Assembly: GCA_040772685.1 (NCBI GenBank)
Contig: JAXGXQ010000007.1
Coordinates: 56,530 to 120,529, forward strand
DNA: 64,000 nt
From: JAXGXQ01 sp040772685
GTDB taxonomy: Bacteria; Bacillota; Clostridia; Saccharofermentanales; UBA5734
Direction of reading: 5' to 3'
Shown: in pieces, positions 8,101-16,752 of the stretch
How the letters are laid out: each line of letters starts with the position of its first letter
Position numbering within the stretch: position 1 is the first letter of the stretch
Made by a program: the position numbers and the translations under genes
The notes under the pieces: generated by a model
Database searches by the model: none
What the model was told of the DNA's origin: nothing
The model's input: the letters and a program-made list of their open reading frames with translations, nothing else

Positions 8101-10829
8101 GCTTCAATATCCTCATCTTCCGCTGATTCCTGTGCCGAAGCCGGTTTTTCAGAACCTGCGTCGAGCCCCTCACTGTAGAGATTGCTCGCGGAACCTTCGT
8201 CCCGGGAAGCAGTAGCACTGCCTGCGGCAACTGGTTCTTGCGCGGTGGCTCTCTGCGGCCGGCCGGTTATCTTGATTTCACCGTCAACTACATCTACAAG
8301 GGCTACATCGCCTTCGCCAACCACATTCTCCAACATGGCTTCCGAGAATTGGTCCTCGACCATCGACTGGATTACGCGGCGTAAAGGACGGGCACCGTAC
8401 ATCGGATCATAGCCTTTATCGGCCAGCAGTTGTTTGGCTTTGTCAGTTACTTCAAGTCCAATTCCCAAATCGGCTACACGTCTGCGGAATGTGCTTAGCA
8501 TAATGTCAACTATCCGCAATACGGAATCTTTGCTCAGCATGTGGAAGAAAATAATCTCATCCACACGGTTGATGAATTCAGGATTGAACGTTTTCTTAAG
8601 TTCTTCCATGACCACTTCCTGGGCTTCGTCATAGGTCTTACCGCCATACAGACGGAATTCTGAAGCTTCGTCACCACGATCACGCGTGGCAGCAGACGGA
8701 ACGTCAAAGCCAATGCGGCGGCCGGCTGAAGTTGTGATCAGGCGGGCACCAATGTTGGAGGTCATGATTATAATCGTGTTCCGGAAGTCGACAGTACGGC
8801 CCTGGCCGTCAGTCAGGCGGCCGTCTTCCAGAATCTGGAGCAAAGTGTTAAAGACATCAGGGTGTGCTTTTTCAATTTCGTCGAATAAAACAACCGAGTA
8901 GGGTTTGCGGCGAACCTGTTCGGTCAGCTGTCCGCCCTCTTCGTAGCCGACGTAGCCAGGCGGCGAGCCGATGAGTTTGGAGACGTCGAATTTTTCCATA
9001 TATTCCGACATATCAACGCGAACCATCGCGTTTTCATCACCAAACATGACTTCAGCCAAGGCTTTAGCCAGCTCTGTTTTACCAACACCGGTTGTACCCA
9101 GGAAGATAAATGAGCCGGTTGGCCGGCTGGGATCTTTGAGCCCCAGGCGTCCGCGCCTGATAGCACGGGCGACTGCATGCACTGCTTCATCCTGACCGAT
9201 AACACGTTTCTGAATTTCAACTTCGAGCGATCTGAGCCGGTCCGCATCACTTTCTGTCAGTTTGCGTACCGGAATGCCGGTCCAACTGGCAACAATATCT
9301 GCAATATTATCGCCGCTAAGTACACGGTTTGCTTCATCCTTGAGTTGGACGTTTTCGGAAGCTTCAGCAATTTGAGCTTCAAGCCCCTGTTCTTCTTTTA
9401 GTAACTCAGCAGCCTTCTCAAACTCTTCGTTGGCAGCAGCCTCTTGCTTAGCCGAACGTACAGACGCCAGCTTTTCTTCCAGAGCAATCAGGCTTTCCGG
9501 CTTGGCAGAACTGCGCAGACGCAGACGGGAAGCCGCCTCATCAATCAAGTCTATCGCTTTGTCAGGTAAAAACCTGTCGGTTATGTAACGCACAGAAAGT
9601 TTAACTGCAGTCTCAATCGCTTCGTCAGTGATCTCAACAGAGTGGTGCTGTTCGTATTTATCCTTCAACCCATGCAGAATCTGGATAGCTTCATCCTCGG
9701 AAGGCTCACCGATTGTCACCGGTTGGAAGCGGCGCTCCAGCGCAGCATCCTTTTCAATATGTTTGCGGTACTCATCGATTGTAGTGGCACCGACAATCTG
9801 CAGTTCACCACGGGTCATTAAGGGCTTAAGAATGTTGGCGGCGTCCATAGAGCCTTCAGCTGCACCGGCACCGATTATCGTATGAAGCTCGTCGAGAAAG
9901 AGGATAACATTTTGAGCCTTAACAGCTTCATCGAGCCCCTTTTTCAATCTTTCTTCAAACTCGCCCCGGTATTTTGAACCGGCTACCATGCTCGCCATGT
10001 CTACTGAAATAACTCTTTTGTCCCTCAGCAGATCCGGCACATCACCACTGGCGATCTTTTGGGCCAAACCTTCTGCGATAGCGGTTTTACCGACACCGGG
10101 TTCACCAATCAGCACAGGATTGTTTTTTGTGCGGCGGCAGAGAATCTGCATAACGCGCTCAATTTCCTCTTCCCGGCCGATAATCGGGTCAAAGCGGTCC
10201 TCAGCAGCCATGGCTGTCAGGTCACGGCCGAATTTGTCGAGTGTCGGAGTCTTGACACCTTTGTTTTGACCGCCTTTTTTAGCCATGTTCTGTAAGTTGC
10301 TGTTGATATCGTTGATATCAGGGTCAGAGCTGCCAAAAGAAGCCCCTTCACCGGCTTCATGATTGGCGGAGCCGCGGAGGCCTTCAGCCACAAGTGTGAA
10401 AAGTTTGCGCAGGTCGACACCCAAACCGGACAAAACTCTGGAGGCAACGCTGTCGCCTTCGCGCAAGATACCCAGAAGCAAGTGCTCCGGTTCAAGCACT
10501 GTCTGGTGTACCTTCCGAGCCTCATACACAGCCAGTTCAACAACCCGTCGAGTCCGTGGCGTGAACATTGAGGAAATTTTTTCCGCGTTCAGCGAGTCAT
10601 CCTCCTCAACTTCAACCGGTTCTTTACGAGATATCTGGGAAACCGCGGTGTTCAGTTTGTCCAGAGTCAGACCAAAACTGGCCAAAGCTTCATAGGCCGG
10701 GCCATCCTCTTCTGCAGTTATGCCGATGAGGAGATGTTCAGTACCAATATAATCAATGCGGTAGGCACGTGCTGTCTGATAACTGCGAACCAGTACAGCT
10801 CCGGCTCTGTCAGAAAATTGAATCATCAT
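8097..10829 (-). CDS. clpC: ATP-dependent Clp protease ATP-binding subunit ClpC
   Basis: About 910 residues, a little long because of an acidic, low-complexity tail of about 75 residues. Order: Clp N-repeats (FSDRAGAVLVRSY and HLLLGILREGD), first AAA+ module with Walker A GEPGVGKTA near 242-250, a UVR-containing middle domain, second AAA+ module with GTTGVGKTE near 580, then the D2-small domain. ClpC unfolds substrates, including those arginine-phosphorylated by McsB, for ClpP. Start ATG 10829 follows GAGGTG by six bases; a second ATG is adjacent and the codons upstream of the ribosome site are ignored. It is the fourth gene of the CtsR-controlled operon. Confidence 0.97.
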   Translation of the reverse strand: MMIQFSDRAGAVLVRSYQTARAYRIDYIGTEHLLIGITAEEDGPAYEALASFGLTLDKLNTAVSQISRKEPVEVEEDDSLNAEKISSMFTPRTRRVVELAVYEARKVHQTVLEPEHLLLGILREGDSVASRVLSGLGVDLRKLFTLVAEGLRGSANHEAGEGASFGSSDPDINDINSNLQNMAKKGGQNKGVKTPTLDKFGRDLTAMAAEDRFDPIIGREEEIERVMQILCRRTKNNPVLIGEPGVGKTAIAEGLAQKIASGDVPDLLRDKRVISVDMASMVAGSKYRGEFEERLKKGLDEAVKAQNVILFLDELHTIIGAGAAEGSMDAANILKPLMTRGELQIVGATTIDEYRKHIEKDAALERRFQPVTIGEPSEDEAIQILHGLKDKYEQHHSVEITDEAIETAVKLSVRYITDRFLPDKAIDLIDEAASRLRLRSSAKPESLIALEEKLASVRSAKQEAAANEEFEKAAELLKEEQGLEAQIAEASENVQLKDEANRVLSGDNIADIVASWTGIPVRKLTESDADRLRSLEVEIQKRVIGQDEAVHAVARAIRRGRLGLKDPSRPTGSFIFLGTTGVGKTELAKALAEVMFGDENAMVRVDMSEYMEKFDVSKLIGSPPGYVGYEEGGQLTEQVRRKPYSVVLFDEIEKAHPDVFNTLLQILEDGRLTDGQGRTVDFRNTIIIMTSNIGARLITTSAGRRIGFDVPSAATRDRGDEASEFRLYGGKTYDEAQEVVMEELKKTFNPEFINRVDEIIFFHMLSKDSVLRIVDIMLSTFRRRVADLGIGLEVTDKAKQLLADKGYDPMYGARPLRRVIQSMVEDQFSEAMLENVVGEGDVALVDVVDGEIKITGRPQRATAQEPVAAGSATASRDEGSASNLYSEGLDAGSEKPASAQESAEDEDIEA

Positions 10830-10903
10830 AATATGCACCTCTTTCAAGTATTTCATTATTCCAAGTCTTTATTATAGATTTAAGACCATATTGTTAAATT
10901 TAA

Positions 10904-11929
10904 TCAGGAGCCCAGCAAGTCCCGGATCATGGTCGAACGGGCGATATCGCGTTCATGTGCATTCAGTTGACGGCCATTGGCCTTCTGAATGCTTGCCGGA
11001 CCAATGTTAGCTACTATTCTGTTGAGGGTTTGCGGGGTTACGTCATATAGAATCCCCAGCGCATTTCCCAGTCGAACGTCAGAAATCAGCTTCTGGGCTT
11101 CCTCTGTTGTCATCAGCCGGGCATTCCGCAATGTTGCCAAAGCTCTCCGGGCGCGATCCTCAATTTCGATCGGTTGCTGTTGATACAGCTTTTGTCGCGC
11201 TTCGCGCTCTTGCTCAATTAATTGCTGGACTATCCGGGTTAAGTCTGAAAGCAGATCTTCTTCGGAAAGTCCCAGGGTTAACTGGTTGGAAATCTGGAAC
11301 AGGTTACCTCCGGCCTTACTGCCTTCACCATATTGTCCGCGAACTGTAAACCCCATTTTCCCCAGGCCTTCCAGAAGCGGGCGAATACTGCCAATCTGGA
11401 CCAGCCCCGGTAAATGGGCCATTACCGAAGCGCGCATTCCTGTGCCTGTATTTGTTGGACAGGCTGTCAGAAAACCATATTGTTCGCTATAAGCCAGAGG
11501 CAGCGACTCCTCAAGCGACAAAGCAACTATGTATGCTTCACGGTAAGCATTCTGCAAATCAAACCCGGCTTTCATCGACTGAATCCGAATGTGGTCCTCT
11601 TCGTTGATCATCAGCGAAAAAGATTCATCCCGGCTGATAATGGCGCGGCCGCTCTCAGTCCGCTGTGCCAAAGCTTCGCTGATCAGGCGTTTTTCTACCA
11701 GCGATTCACGATCCTCAACGGGTAAACAAGACAAATCCAGTTCCAGAAAATCGCGCTTGCGCTCTTTATTTTTTCGGAAAAAAGCAGATGTTATTTCCGT
11801 TGCCACTTCCGCCGATTGTGCTTTGTCCATTTTGTGCGGAAAGGGATAGCGGGTCAGATTACGAGCCAACCGCACTCTGCTGCTGATAATTACATCGCTG
11901 TCGGGACCTTGATCGATATACCACGTCAT
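10904..11929 (-). CDS. mcsB: Protein-arginine kinase McsB
   Basis: 341 residues. The protein resembles phosphagen kinases and phosphorylates arginine on misfolded proteins and on CtsR, marking them for ClpCP. Visible landmarks are the SSRVRLARNL segment near 16-25, the NEEDH loop at 109-113, and the catalytic-region CPTNTGTGMRAS at 157-168. The C-terminal RDIARSTMIRDLLGS resembles the pArg-binding tail. The ATG overlaps the mcsA stop (ATGA). Confidence 0.96.
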   Translation of the reverse strand: MTWYIDQGPDSDVIISSRVRLARNLTRYPFPHKMDKAQSAEVATEITSAFFRKNKERKRDFLELDLSCLPVEDRESLVEKRLISEALAQRTESGRAIISRDESFSLMINEEDHIRIQSMKAGFDLQNAYREAYIVALSLEESLPLAYSEQYGFLTACPTNTGTGMRASVMAHLPGLVQIGSIRPLLEGLGKMGFTVRGQYGEGSKAGGNLFQISNQLTLGLSEEDLLSDLTRIVQQLIEQEREARQKLYQQQPIEIEDRARRALATLRNARLMTTEEAQKLISDVRLGNALGILYDVTPQTLNRIVANIGPASIQKANGRQLNAHERDIARSTMIRDLLGS

Positions 11930-12543
11930 AACGATGCCTCCTGTTCTCCTTCAGCTGCGGAATTATTCTGTTTTCCGCCGGTGTCGGAGCTGTCTGTTTC
12001 CTGTTGATCACAAAGCCGGGCTTCTAAAGCATGTATTTCATCCCTCAGACGCGCAGCCTCTTCGTATTCCTCGCGTTTCACCGCAGCGGCCAGGCTTTTC
12101 CGCAGCTCTGCGGTTTTTGTCTTAAGAATAATTTGCTCTTTAGATTCCGGGGTTTCACAGACTGTGCGGCCAACATGGCGGGTACCGCCTTGAACACGGC
12201 GCAGCACTGGGTCCAGTTTTTCACGGAAGGTATCGTAGCACTGGGCACAGCCAAACAGTCCGGATTTGCGGAAACCTTCAAAGGTTGTGCCGCAATTTGG
12301 GCAAACCAGCTGACTGCCGGAAATTGTCCCCGTACCGCCAAAGGCCGGAATACCGCCGGTAGTGTTGAAGATACTGCCGCCAAAAATACCGCTTGGGAAA
12401 AACGGCGAAAAACTTTGGAACTGAGAATTCATGCCGATGTCATGCGCGCAGGCCTGACAAAGGTTTTGCTCAGTTTGCTCGCCGTTAATATTTTGTGATA
12501 TGTGTACTGATGCTTCATTTTGCTGGCAGCGATCACATTTCAT
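11926..12543 (-). CDS. mcsA: McsA, activator of the McsB kinase
   Basis: 205 residues. Zinc-binding cysteine pairs at C3/C6, C29/C32, C81/C84 and C99/C102 and a UVR motif near 146-177 (coiled coil) match McsA, which stabilises and activates McsB and modulates CtsR. The spacer between the zinc modules is Gly/Phe-rich and the tail is acidic and low complexity. Second gene of the operon, about 25 bases downstream of ctsR. Confidence 0.95.
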   Translation of the reverse strand: MKCDRCQQNEASVHISQNINGEQTEQNLCQACAHDIGMNSQFQSFSPFFPSGIFGGSIFNTTGGIPAFGGTGTISGSQLVCPNCGTTFEGFRKSGLFGCAQCYDTFREKLDPVLRRVQGGTRHVGRTVCETPESKEQIILKTKTAELRKSLAAAVKREEYEEAARLRDEIHALEARLCDQQETDSSDTGGKQNNSAAEGEQEASL

Positions 12544-12568
12544 ACTGTGTTTCTCCTAACTTTTTTGA

Positions 12569-13048
12569 TTACTGGCTGGCATTCAAGTCACGGACTATCA
12601 AGCTTGTCAGCATGTGTTTTAATATGTTCAAGCGCAAGCGGTCGCGGTTTTCAATATCAATTATAGCTAGCGACCGGTCAGATATGGCAGCGTTGATTAA
12701 ACGAGCTTCCCGCAGGCTGATCAGTTTCTGATCGAGCAGATTGCGAAGCAAGATATCTGCCTGATTCTGCGATAAAGTGTTGCCAAGATGTCGCAGAGTA
12801 TGGATGAGAAAACTGTCTGCTGTAGGAAGTTCAACCCGGCGAATCCGGATCATACCGCCGCCACCGCGTCTGCTTTCCACCAAATACCCTTGCCCGCAAC
12901 TGAACCTGGTTGAAAGAACATATGTTATTTGTGATGGTACACAATTTACCTGTTCCGCCAGCTCACCGCGGGTGATTTCCACCATCCCGTCGTTTTCCTC
13001 GATCATTTGCTTGATTAGAGTTTCAATTAAATCACTGATTCGAGCCAT
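12569..13048 (-). CDS. ctsR: CtsR, repressor of class III heat-shock genes
   Basis: 159 residues, normal CtsR length. The N-terminal winged helix-turn-helix (ITRGELAEQVNCVPSQITYV) is followed by the tetraglycine wing RRGGGGMIRI at 60-69, which acts as the protein's heat sensor and target of inactivation. The C-terminal dimerisation region follows. CtsR binds tandem heptads and blocks clp genes at low temperature; a matching operator lies directly upstream at 13133-13149, so the operon is autoregulated. Start ATG preceded by GGAGG. Confidence 0.96.
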   Translation of the reverse strand: MARISDLIETLIKQMIEENDGMVEITRGELAEQVNCVPSQITYVLSTRFSCGQGYLVESRRGGGGMIRIRRVELPTADSFLIHTLRHLGNTLSQNQADILLRNLLDQKLISLREARLINAAISDRSLAIIDIENRDRLRLNILKHMLTSLIVRDLNASQ

Positions 13049-13132
13049 AGGCTGTTCCTCCTCTCCGCAAAAAAATTCACCCTTGAGGTGTATTTCTATC
13101 TAAATATTTATCTTTGTCATTTTGTCTTTGAC

Positions 13133-13149
13133 TTTGACTATCTTTGATG
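13133..13149 (-). promoter_or_regulatory. CtsR operator
   Basis: Minus strand CATCAAA-GAT-AGTCAAA, two heptads with a 3-base spacer as in the CtsR consensus (RGTCAAA-NAN-RGTCAAA; first heptad has one or two deviations). It sits just downstream of the -10 element. Further GTCAAA and GACAAA units follow toward the gene, so more than one dimer could bind. Confidence 0.8.
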
Positions 13150-13160
13150 TTCACTATTCT

Positions 13161-13188
13161 ATTATAACCTATTCATTTTTCTCGTCAA
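13161..13188 (-). promoter_or_regulatory. ctsR operon promoter
   Basis: Minus strand TTGACG (13188-13183), 16-base spacer, TATAAT (13166-13161). The CtsR operator covers the start point. Confidence 0.75.
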
Positions 13189-13295
13189 GCAATGAACAGA
13201 AAATATTAAGCGGTTTAAGTTTGAAAACCGCAGGATTAATCTACAGTCTGGCTGAGTTAACAAGAAACGGCAGACGATCGTTCATAATTCGCATA

Positions 13296-13304
13296 TGCTA
13301 TAAT
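13296..13304 (+). promoter_or_regulatory. Extended -10 promoter for the solute-binding-like gene
   Basis: TGC-TATAAT (13296-13304) without a convincing -35, about 37 bases upstream of the TTG start. Confidence 0.5.
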
Positions 13305-13340
13305 TGAATACACTTTTGAGCATTTATTGGAGAAGAAATT

Positions 13341-14960
13341 TTGAAAAACCGTAAAGAAATAAACCAGGCGGGACGTGAACTGCAAGGGCGGCGGCTTATC
13401 TGGTCATTAATATTACTGGCAGTGATTCTGATCATTCTGGTAGCGGCCTTCTGGGTTATTCGCCCCTTGCTGCTGGCCAGCCTGCCTGCCGAGGAACAGA
13501 CTTCTACAGGTGATCAACAAACAATATCAACTGTTACTGCTGGAGTCACACCTACAGAGACAGCTGCCAGTGCAGGGGAACGTCCAGCCGGTGAGCTTGC
13601 GGCCTTACCTGCTGCAGCTTTTGAGAACGGCAGTACCATAACTGTTGGTGTCAGTGACGCTTTCGGTCAGATAAACCCTTTATATGCTGGCGGTGACGCC
13701 GACCAGGATGCTGTTGCCTTAATTTTCGAACCTTTGCTGCGCATCGACTCAAAGGGTGAGCTTGAATATATCTTGGCTGCAAGTATTGAACCTGATCTAC
13801 CAGCCCGCAAACTCAAGCTCAAGCTGAAGCCGGACCACACCTGGCGTGATGGCAGTGTGGTTAATGCTGCTGATGTGGTGTTTACCTATAACTGCCTGCT
13901 GTCACCTTCGTATGACGGTCCACTGGCAGGACGATTTACGGACATCATTGCTGTTGAGGCAGTTGATGCTGCAGACAACGCTGCAATTGTCATGACTTTC
14001 GCGACAGATATAACAGACTTTGACTACAGTCTGCTGACTGTAGGAATCCTGAAGCATGATTACTACGAGGTTCCTACTGACCGCGTTTATGAAATGGGAC
14101 GCCGGAAACAGACGCCTGAAGGCAGCGGCCCATATGAATGGCTTGCTGACGGCAATGGGAAAAGGCTGTTGGGTCTGCGTGAAGGATATGCCGGCGAGAT
14201 TAAAAAAATTGAGCAGCTTCATGTCGCTGCCGACGAAAAATATCCACTGTTGGAAGCTGGCGCTCTTGATATAGTCCGGCACGATTGGAATGAACGCATC
14301 AAGTCACGCATTGGCCGCCTGCCTGCCTATGCTTATTATGATTCATTACGGGCAGACCAGTATCTGCTGATCACACCAGAACCGGCGCAAAACGGACTTT
14401 CTGACGATCGGGAATACCTTGCTGCGTTACTGGCAACAGCAAGCGGCCAGAAAATTATGCCAACCCAAATAACGGATTCAGCAGAAACGGCAGCTACTGA
14501 TCAAACAATGTTTGCAGCAGGTAAAGGTGATACTGCGCCAGCGGTTAAACTGGCTTATTTTGAGGGGATTGAAGATACCGTCAGCAAACAGCAGGCAGCT
14601 AATGCCGCATTAATTAAACGGCGCTTGGAAGCAGGCGGGTACTCAGTTGAGTTGCAGCCGGTTTCCTGGCCAGAGTTGGCAAACAGGGCTTCACTTGGCA
14701 CTTATCAGCTCTTGTTGTTGCCAGCGGCAACAGATAACCGTCTTCCCCGGGGAATCAATTTAAAATCAAATCGTGACAGCCAATTCGTTAATGCTGCAAT
14801 AGCTTTTGAGCAGCCTGAGATCATTCTGGTCAGTTCACGCCTTAGCGGCCTGACGTTCAACCGCAACGGCATGCCTTTTTCCACTTCTCCATTAACCTTC
14901 ACTGATCATTTGGCTGATGTGCGCCTGCTTGATGCCGCAGGCAATCACCTGATTAATTAA
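13341..14960 (+). CDS. Membrane-anchored solute-binding-like protein (SBP_bac_5 type)
   Basis: 539 residues. A basic N-terminus and a single hydrophobic helix (about 22-48) carry no lipobox cysteine, so it appears to be anchored by an uncleaved helix. After a Thr-rich linker comes an extracellular domain resembling the oligopeptide/nickel-binding family: ITVGVSDAFGQINPLY, DAVALIFEPLLRID and the typical WRDGSVVNAADVVFTY segment near 172-187. The second half matches the family poorly and seems shorter than in full periplasmic binding proteins. No ABC permease or ATPase gene is near, so it may sense rather than import. Start is TTG with GGAGAAG at 13329-13335. Confidence 0.75.
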   Translation: MKNRKEINQAGRELQGRRLIWSLILLAVILIILVAAFWVIRPLLLASLPAEEQTSTGDQQTISTVTAGVTPTETAASAGERPAGELAALPAAAFENGSTITVGVSDAFGQINPLYAGGDADQDAVALIFEPLLRIDSKGELEYILAASIEPDLPARKLKLKLKPDHTWRDGSVVNAADVVFTYNCLLSPSYDGPLAGRFTDIIAVEAVDAADNAAIVMTFATDITDFDYSLLTVGILKHDYYEVPTDRVYEMGRRKQTPEGSGPYEWLADGNGKRLLGLREGYAGEIKKIEQLHVAADEKYPLLEAGALDIVRHDWNERIKSRIGRLPAYAYYDSLRADQYLLITPEPAQNGLSDDREYLAALLATASGQKIMPTQITDSAETAATDQTMFAAGKGDTAPAVKLAYFEGIEDTVSKQQAANAALIKRRLEAGGYSVELQPVSWPELANRASLGTYQLLLLPAATDNRLPRGINLKSNRDSQFVNAAIAFEQPEIILVSSRLSGLTFNRNGMPFSTSPLTFTDHLADVRLLDAAGNHLIN

Positions 14961-14964
14961 CCTT

Positions 14965-14988
14965 TGCCGCACAGCATTGTCAGTGCGG
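14965..14988 (+). other. Intergenic hairpin
   Basis: GCCGCAC / GTGCGGC, 7-bp perfect stem with a 10-base loop, between the solute-binding-like gene and the methyltransferase gene. No T-tract follows, so it may be a processing or stabilising stem rather than a terminator. Confidence 0.45.
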
Positions 14989-15013
14989 CCTGACTAACCG
15001 GAGGGCAAACTAA

Positions 15014-16276
15014 ATGAATCGCGCTGAATTTCGTTCCCTGATCTGGAATAAACCTCTGATTCTGGATGGTGCCACTGGCACCTGGCTGCAAGAGCATGGC
15101 CTGACACCGGGTTGCTGCCCGACCACCTGGCTGCTGGAAAATCCTGAACCGCTGACTGAACTTCAGACAAGCTATTATGCCAACGGCGCTGATATTGTGT
15201 TGGCATTTTCCTTTGGAGCCAACCGCTTCAAACTCAACAGCCAGACACTCGCCACAACTTCAGTCGCTGCTGTTAACCAGCAGGTGGCGGCAATTTCACT
15301 TGCGGTCCGTGACGCTTGTATGGCCAGCTCAGGGAGAAACCTATATGTTGCTGGTGATCTGGCACCAACTGGTGAATTTCTTTACCCGGCAGGTGATTTA
15401 AAATTTGAGGAGTTAGTGAATGTATATGGCGAGCAGGTAGATGGCCTGCTGACTGCAGGTGTAGATCTATTTATTGTTGAAACCATGATCGACCTGGCTC
15501 AAACCAGAGCTGCTGTGCTGGCTGTGCGTGATCGTTGCGATCTGCCGGTGATCGCTTCCCTGACTTTAGGTGAAAATGGCCGGACTTTGTCAGGCGATTT
15601 GCCTCTGGCGGCATTACTTTCCCTACAAGCCGCCGGAGCTGATGCTTTTGGCTTTAACTGTTCATTCGGACCAGACAAACTGGCGGAAATATTGCTGCCT
15701 TTGCTGGCTGAATCGAATCTGCCTTTACTGCTAAAGCCTAATGCCGGTTTGCCGGCTCTGATAGATGGTAAAACTGTATTTCCACTATCAGCTCAAGCCT
15801 TCGCCATCGCTATGCGGCCGGCGGCGGTTGCCGGTGTCCGCCTGCTGGGTGGTTGCTGTGGCAGCGGTCCAGAACATATACGTCATTTAAGCGAAATGGT
15901 TTGCTCTTTATCCCCTCCAGCTTTTGAACCATTGCCTCCGGATACCAGAATCTGCTCCTCCCGTTCCGTAATTGATCTTACTGATCTTGGTCAGCTGACT
16001 GTGCTTGAGGTGCGAGACCCAACTGATCTGGTGGACGATCTCCTTACAGTTGCTGAAGACGAGCCCGAGGGTATTTGGCTTGATTTTCGCAGCCTTGAGA
16101 CAACAGATTATGAGCAGATTCTTTTAGCTATGGCTGAACTGAGCATGTCAGTGACCCAGCCGTTGGCTTTTAGCGGACCTGATGATCTGATTCAACGGTT
16201 ATTGAGGCAATATCCAGGCAGGGCAGCCATCTATGGGCAGCCCGCACCGCCTGTGCTTGATCCGCTCGTGCTTTAA
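15014..16276 (+). CDS. Homocysteine S-methyltransferase-domain protein (stand-alone)
   Basis: 420 residues. The first 300 form a Hcy-binding TIM-barrel like the N-terminus of MetH/BhmT: LILDGATGTWLQ at the start, and the three zinc ligands C216 (FNCS) and C281-C282 (GGCCGS). It should transfer a methyl group to homocysteine. The folate, cobalamin and activation domains of MetH are absent. The final 110 residues (ending near LLRQYPGRAAIYGQ) are an extension I do not recognise. The methyl donor is unknown. Start ATG has GGAGGG about 8 bases upstream. Confidence 0.85.
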   Translation: MNRAEFRSLIWNKPLILDGATGTWLQEHGLTPGCCPTTWLLENPEPLTELQTSYYANGADIVLAFSFGANRFKLNSQTLATTSVAAVNQQVAAISLAVRDACMASSGRNLYVAGDLAPTGEFLYPAGDLKFEELVNVYGEQVDGLLTAGVDLFIVETMIDLAQTRAAVLAVRDRCDLPVIASLTLGENGRTLSGDLPLAALLSLQAAGADAFGFNCSFGPDKLAEILLPLLAESNLPLLLKPNAGLPALIDGKTVFPLSAQAFAIAMRPAAVAGVRLLGGCCGSGPEHIRHLSEMVCSLSPPAFEPLPPDTRICSSRSVIDLTDLGQLTVLEVRDPTDLVDDLLTVAEDEPEGIWLDFRSLETTDYEQILLAMAELSMSVTQPLAFSGPDDLIQRLLRQYPGRAAIYGQPAPPVLDPLVL

Positions 16277-16306
16277 TATTATATTGTACTGATTCGCTAC
16301 ATTTGT

Positions 16307-16335
16307 TTGTCTTGTGACAAAATGCGACATATGAT
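16307..16335 (+). promoter_or_regulatory. Promoter for the XRE regulator
   Basis: TTGTCT (16307-16312), 17-base spacer, TATGAT (16330-16335), about 32 bases before the start. The spacer contains TTGTGACAA-like symmetry that could be an autoregulatory site. Confidence 0.55.
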
Positions 16336-16367
16336 AGGCCCGATCAATTCCGCACGGAGGGCCTGTC

Positions 16368-16697
16368 ATGCTACTGCCGCAGCGGCTCAAGCAACTGCGT
16401 CTGGAAAACGACTTGACACAGGAGGGCTTGGCCAAGCATCTGCCGATAAATCGTGGCACTTATGCCCACTATGAGCTGGGCAAGCGTCAGCCTGACCTTG
16501 AAACACTTGTTCGTATTGCTGTTTTTTATAATGTCTCCACCGATTATCTCCTGGGACTGACAGACCTGCCGGTCTCAGCCCAAACGCTGATTAATTATTG
16601 TCAGAAACTGTCAAATGAATATCCTGCCAGTAAAGAACGTGGCGAACTTGTGGCAGATTTAAATAAACATCACCCCGAAAAGCCTAAAGAAAATTAA
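16368..16697 (+). CDS. XRE-family transcriptional regulator
   Basis: 109 residues. An N-terminal helix-turn-helix of the Cro/CI type (RLKQLRLENDLTQEGLAKHL then NRGTYAHYELGKRQPDLETL) is followed by the common STDYLLGLTD end of this class. The remaining 40 residues are helical and of unknown role. Monocistronic between its own promoter and a terminator. Target genes are not evident. Confidence 0.88.
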   Translation: MLLPQRLKQLRLENDLTQEGLAKHLPINRGTYAHYELGKRQPDLETLVRIAVFYNVSTDYLLGLTDLPVSAQTLINYCQKLSNEYPASKERGELVADLNKHHPEKPKEN

Positions 16698-16698
16698 A

Positions 16699-16732
16699 GG
16701 GCAGTCTTTTTTGCAAGACTGCCCTCTGTTTT
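16699..16732. terminator. Bidirectional terminator between the XRE gene and rpoC
   Basis: GGGCAGTCTT / AAGACTGCCC, a 10-bp perfect stem with 6-base loop; TCTGTTTT follows on the plus strand and TTTAATTTT on the minus strand. It ends both convergent transcripts, including rpoBC. Confidence 0.85.
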
Positions 16733-16752
16733 GTACTTGTTTACAGCTGTTT

